A DNA stretch of 5,283 nucleotides, taken from contig CANFFA010000209.1 in assembly GCA_947445425.1 (NCBI GenBank), positions 1-5,283 on the forward strand. The letters run 5' to 3'. The stretch comes from Paludibacteraceae bacterium (GTDB lineage: Bacteria > Bacteroidota > Bacteroidia > Bacteroidales > Paludibacteraceae). The first letter of the stretch is position 1. Every line of letters starts with the position of its first letter. Below, one piece after another: positions 4,462 to 5,283 of this stretch. The notes under the pieces were generated by a model, which was not told the DNA's origin, did no database searches, and saw nothing but the letters and a program-made list of their open reading frames with translations. A program made the position numbers and the translations under genes.

Positions 4462-5283
4462 TTACGAACTAGCTCCCTCCATCAAAATAGTGTGCGTTGG
4501 GAAAGCGAAATCAATACCTGAATCATTGAAAGCGCGTAAAATTTCAAAATTAACGTGTGACGGAATCTCCATCACATTAGCCTGTTTATCAAGATAATAA
4601 ATAAAAGTTATTACAAGCGAATATTCTGAAAATTCTGAAAAAACAGCTTGTAAATCCTTTGGATCTACCTCTTTCACCACGCCAGGAATCCCTATTAATA
4701 TAGTTAATGCTTCATTCATCTTTTCAGGGGAAGTATTGTAATTGAGACTTAACTTGGTCAATATACGGTGTTTAGTTTCGCATGAAATATTTTCAATGGC
4801 AGCATCCACAATTTTATAATTGGGAATGGACACAGAACGCTTCTCCAAAGTTCTAATGCGAGTACTTCGGATACCAATATCCTCTACAAATCCATCAAAA
4901 CCAGCGACTTTAATTCGATCACCAATACGAAAAGGTCTGTCGGTAAAAATAGTAAAGCCTCCAAATATATTCTTGATGGTATCTTGCGCTGCCAATGCAA
5001 AGGCCAAACCTCCAATACCAAGACCTGCAATGAGTGTTGCAACATCTACTCCCACATTATTTAGGGCCATTACAACCCCTATGGACCAAATTACAGCTAA
5101 AGCAGTACGTCGAATAATTGAAAGCAAATGACTATCCAAATGCAGATGATCATTCTGATCGGCTGCCTCTGGAACCAAATACTCTTCTATAAGTGCATTT
5201 ACCAATCTAGATGCAAACCAGGTAATATTGACCACTATCAATACTCGAAATGATTTGGCAATCACATTTTCAGCTTCTGGTCC
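4462..5283 (-). CDS. MscS-family small-conductance mechanosensitive channel, C-terminal 273 residues
   Basis: The frame is open to the right edge, so the N-terminus is missing; a GTG at 5265 is internal and not a convincing start. The channel opens under membrane tension to release solutes during hypo-osmotic shock. Numbering from the window edge, hydrophobic segments lie at about 14-31 and 61-77. A TM3 pore helix follows, with GLGIGGLAFALAAQD (87-101) then NIFGGF. The family's beta domain is recognisable from RPFRIGDRIKV (116-126), GFVEDIGIRSTRIRT (131-145) and SIPNYKIVDAAIENIS (152-167). The alpha/beta cytoplasmic domain ends with GIDFAFPTHTI (256-266). Against E. coli MscS, pore leucines L105 and L109 match L93 and L97 here, Q112 matches Q100, and hinge G113 is replaced by D101. 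The gene converges on the carboxylase operon across the long hairpin. Neighbouring genes suggest no special partner. Confidence 0.93.
   Translation of the reverse strand, partial: GPEAENVIAKSFRVLIVVNITWFASRLVNALIEEYLVPEAADQNDHLHLDSHLLSIIRRTALAVIWSIGVVMALNNVGVDVATLIAGLGIGGLAFALAAQDTIKNIFGGFTIFTDRPFRIGDRIKVAGFDGFVEDIGIRSTRIRTLEKRSVSIPNYKIVDAAIENISCETKHRILTKLSLNYNTSPEKMNEALTILIGIPGVVKEVDPKDLQAVFSEFSEYSLVITFIYYLDKQANVMEIPSHVNFEILRAFNDSGIDFAFPTHTILMEGASS

Noticed and set aside
4820..5131. Plus-strand open frame of 103 codons
   Set aside because: It is the antisense shadow of the conserved pore and beta-domain region of the channel gene, and its translation resembles no known family.

Overview
The window looks like chromosome from an AT-rich member of the Bacteroidota. 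The main reasons are a TAnnTTTG-type -7 promoter element ahead of the central operon, start codons preceded by A-rich stretches with no Shine-Dalgarno sequence, short-period AT-rich repeats between genes, and an acyl-CoA carboxylase set whose alpha chain is split into two proteins. The phylum is inferred from these traits. I cannot name a genus.

Layout, left to right. Bases 1-216 hold the 3' end of a Sua5/YciO/YrdC-family gene (+), followed by a compact hairpin at 247-280 that probably ends it. Bases 217-661 carry no convincing protein gene. They hold a second, weaker hairpin with a T-run, a good candidate promoter at 533-540 and a leader of about 115 nt. Then comes a three-gene operon on the + strand. 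It encodes an acyl-CoA carboxylase carboxyltransferase (beta) subunit (662-2197), a biotin carboxylase (2318-3811), and a biotin carboxyl carrier protein with an N-terminal region resembling a BT (coupling) domain (3816-4364). The first two genes are separated by 120 nt built of a period-7 array, two small hairpins and a period-8 array. The last two are only 4 nt apart. A very long perfect inverted repeat (4370-4445) closes the operon. It also separates it from a convergent MscS-family mechanosensitive channel gene on the - strand (4462-5283, 5' end outside the window).

How the genes work together. The biotin carboxylase uses ATP and bicarbonate to carboxylate biotin on Lys144 of the carrier protein. 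The carboxyltransferase passes the carboxyl group to an acyl-CoA. Family resemblance favours propionyl-CoA to methylmalonyl-CoA, which would feed or drain the succinyl-CoA pool through epimerase and mutase. Neither of those genes is in the window. A key specificity position is Ile rather than Asp, so acetyl-CoA or mixed use cannot be excluded. The Sua5-family gene and the channel look like unrelated neighbours.

I found no CRISPR array, mobile element, RNA gene or clearly new system. This is mostly housekeeping sequence. The parts worth a second look are non-coding (the 31-bp perfect hairpin, the array-hairpin-array spacer and the carboxylase leader), plus the split alpha chain and the specificity residue.
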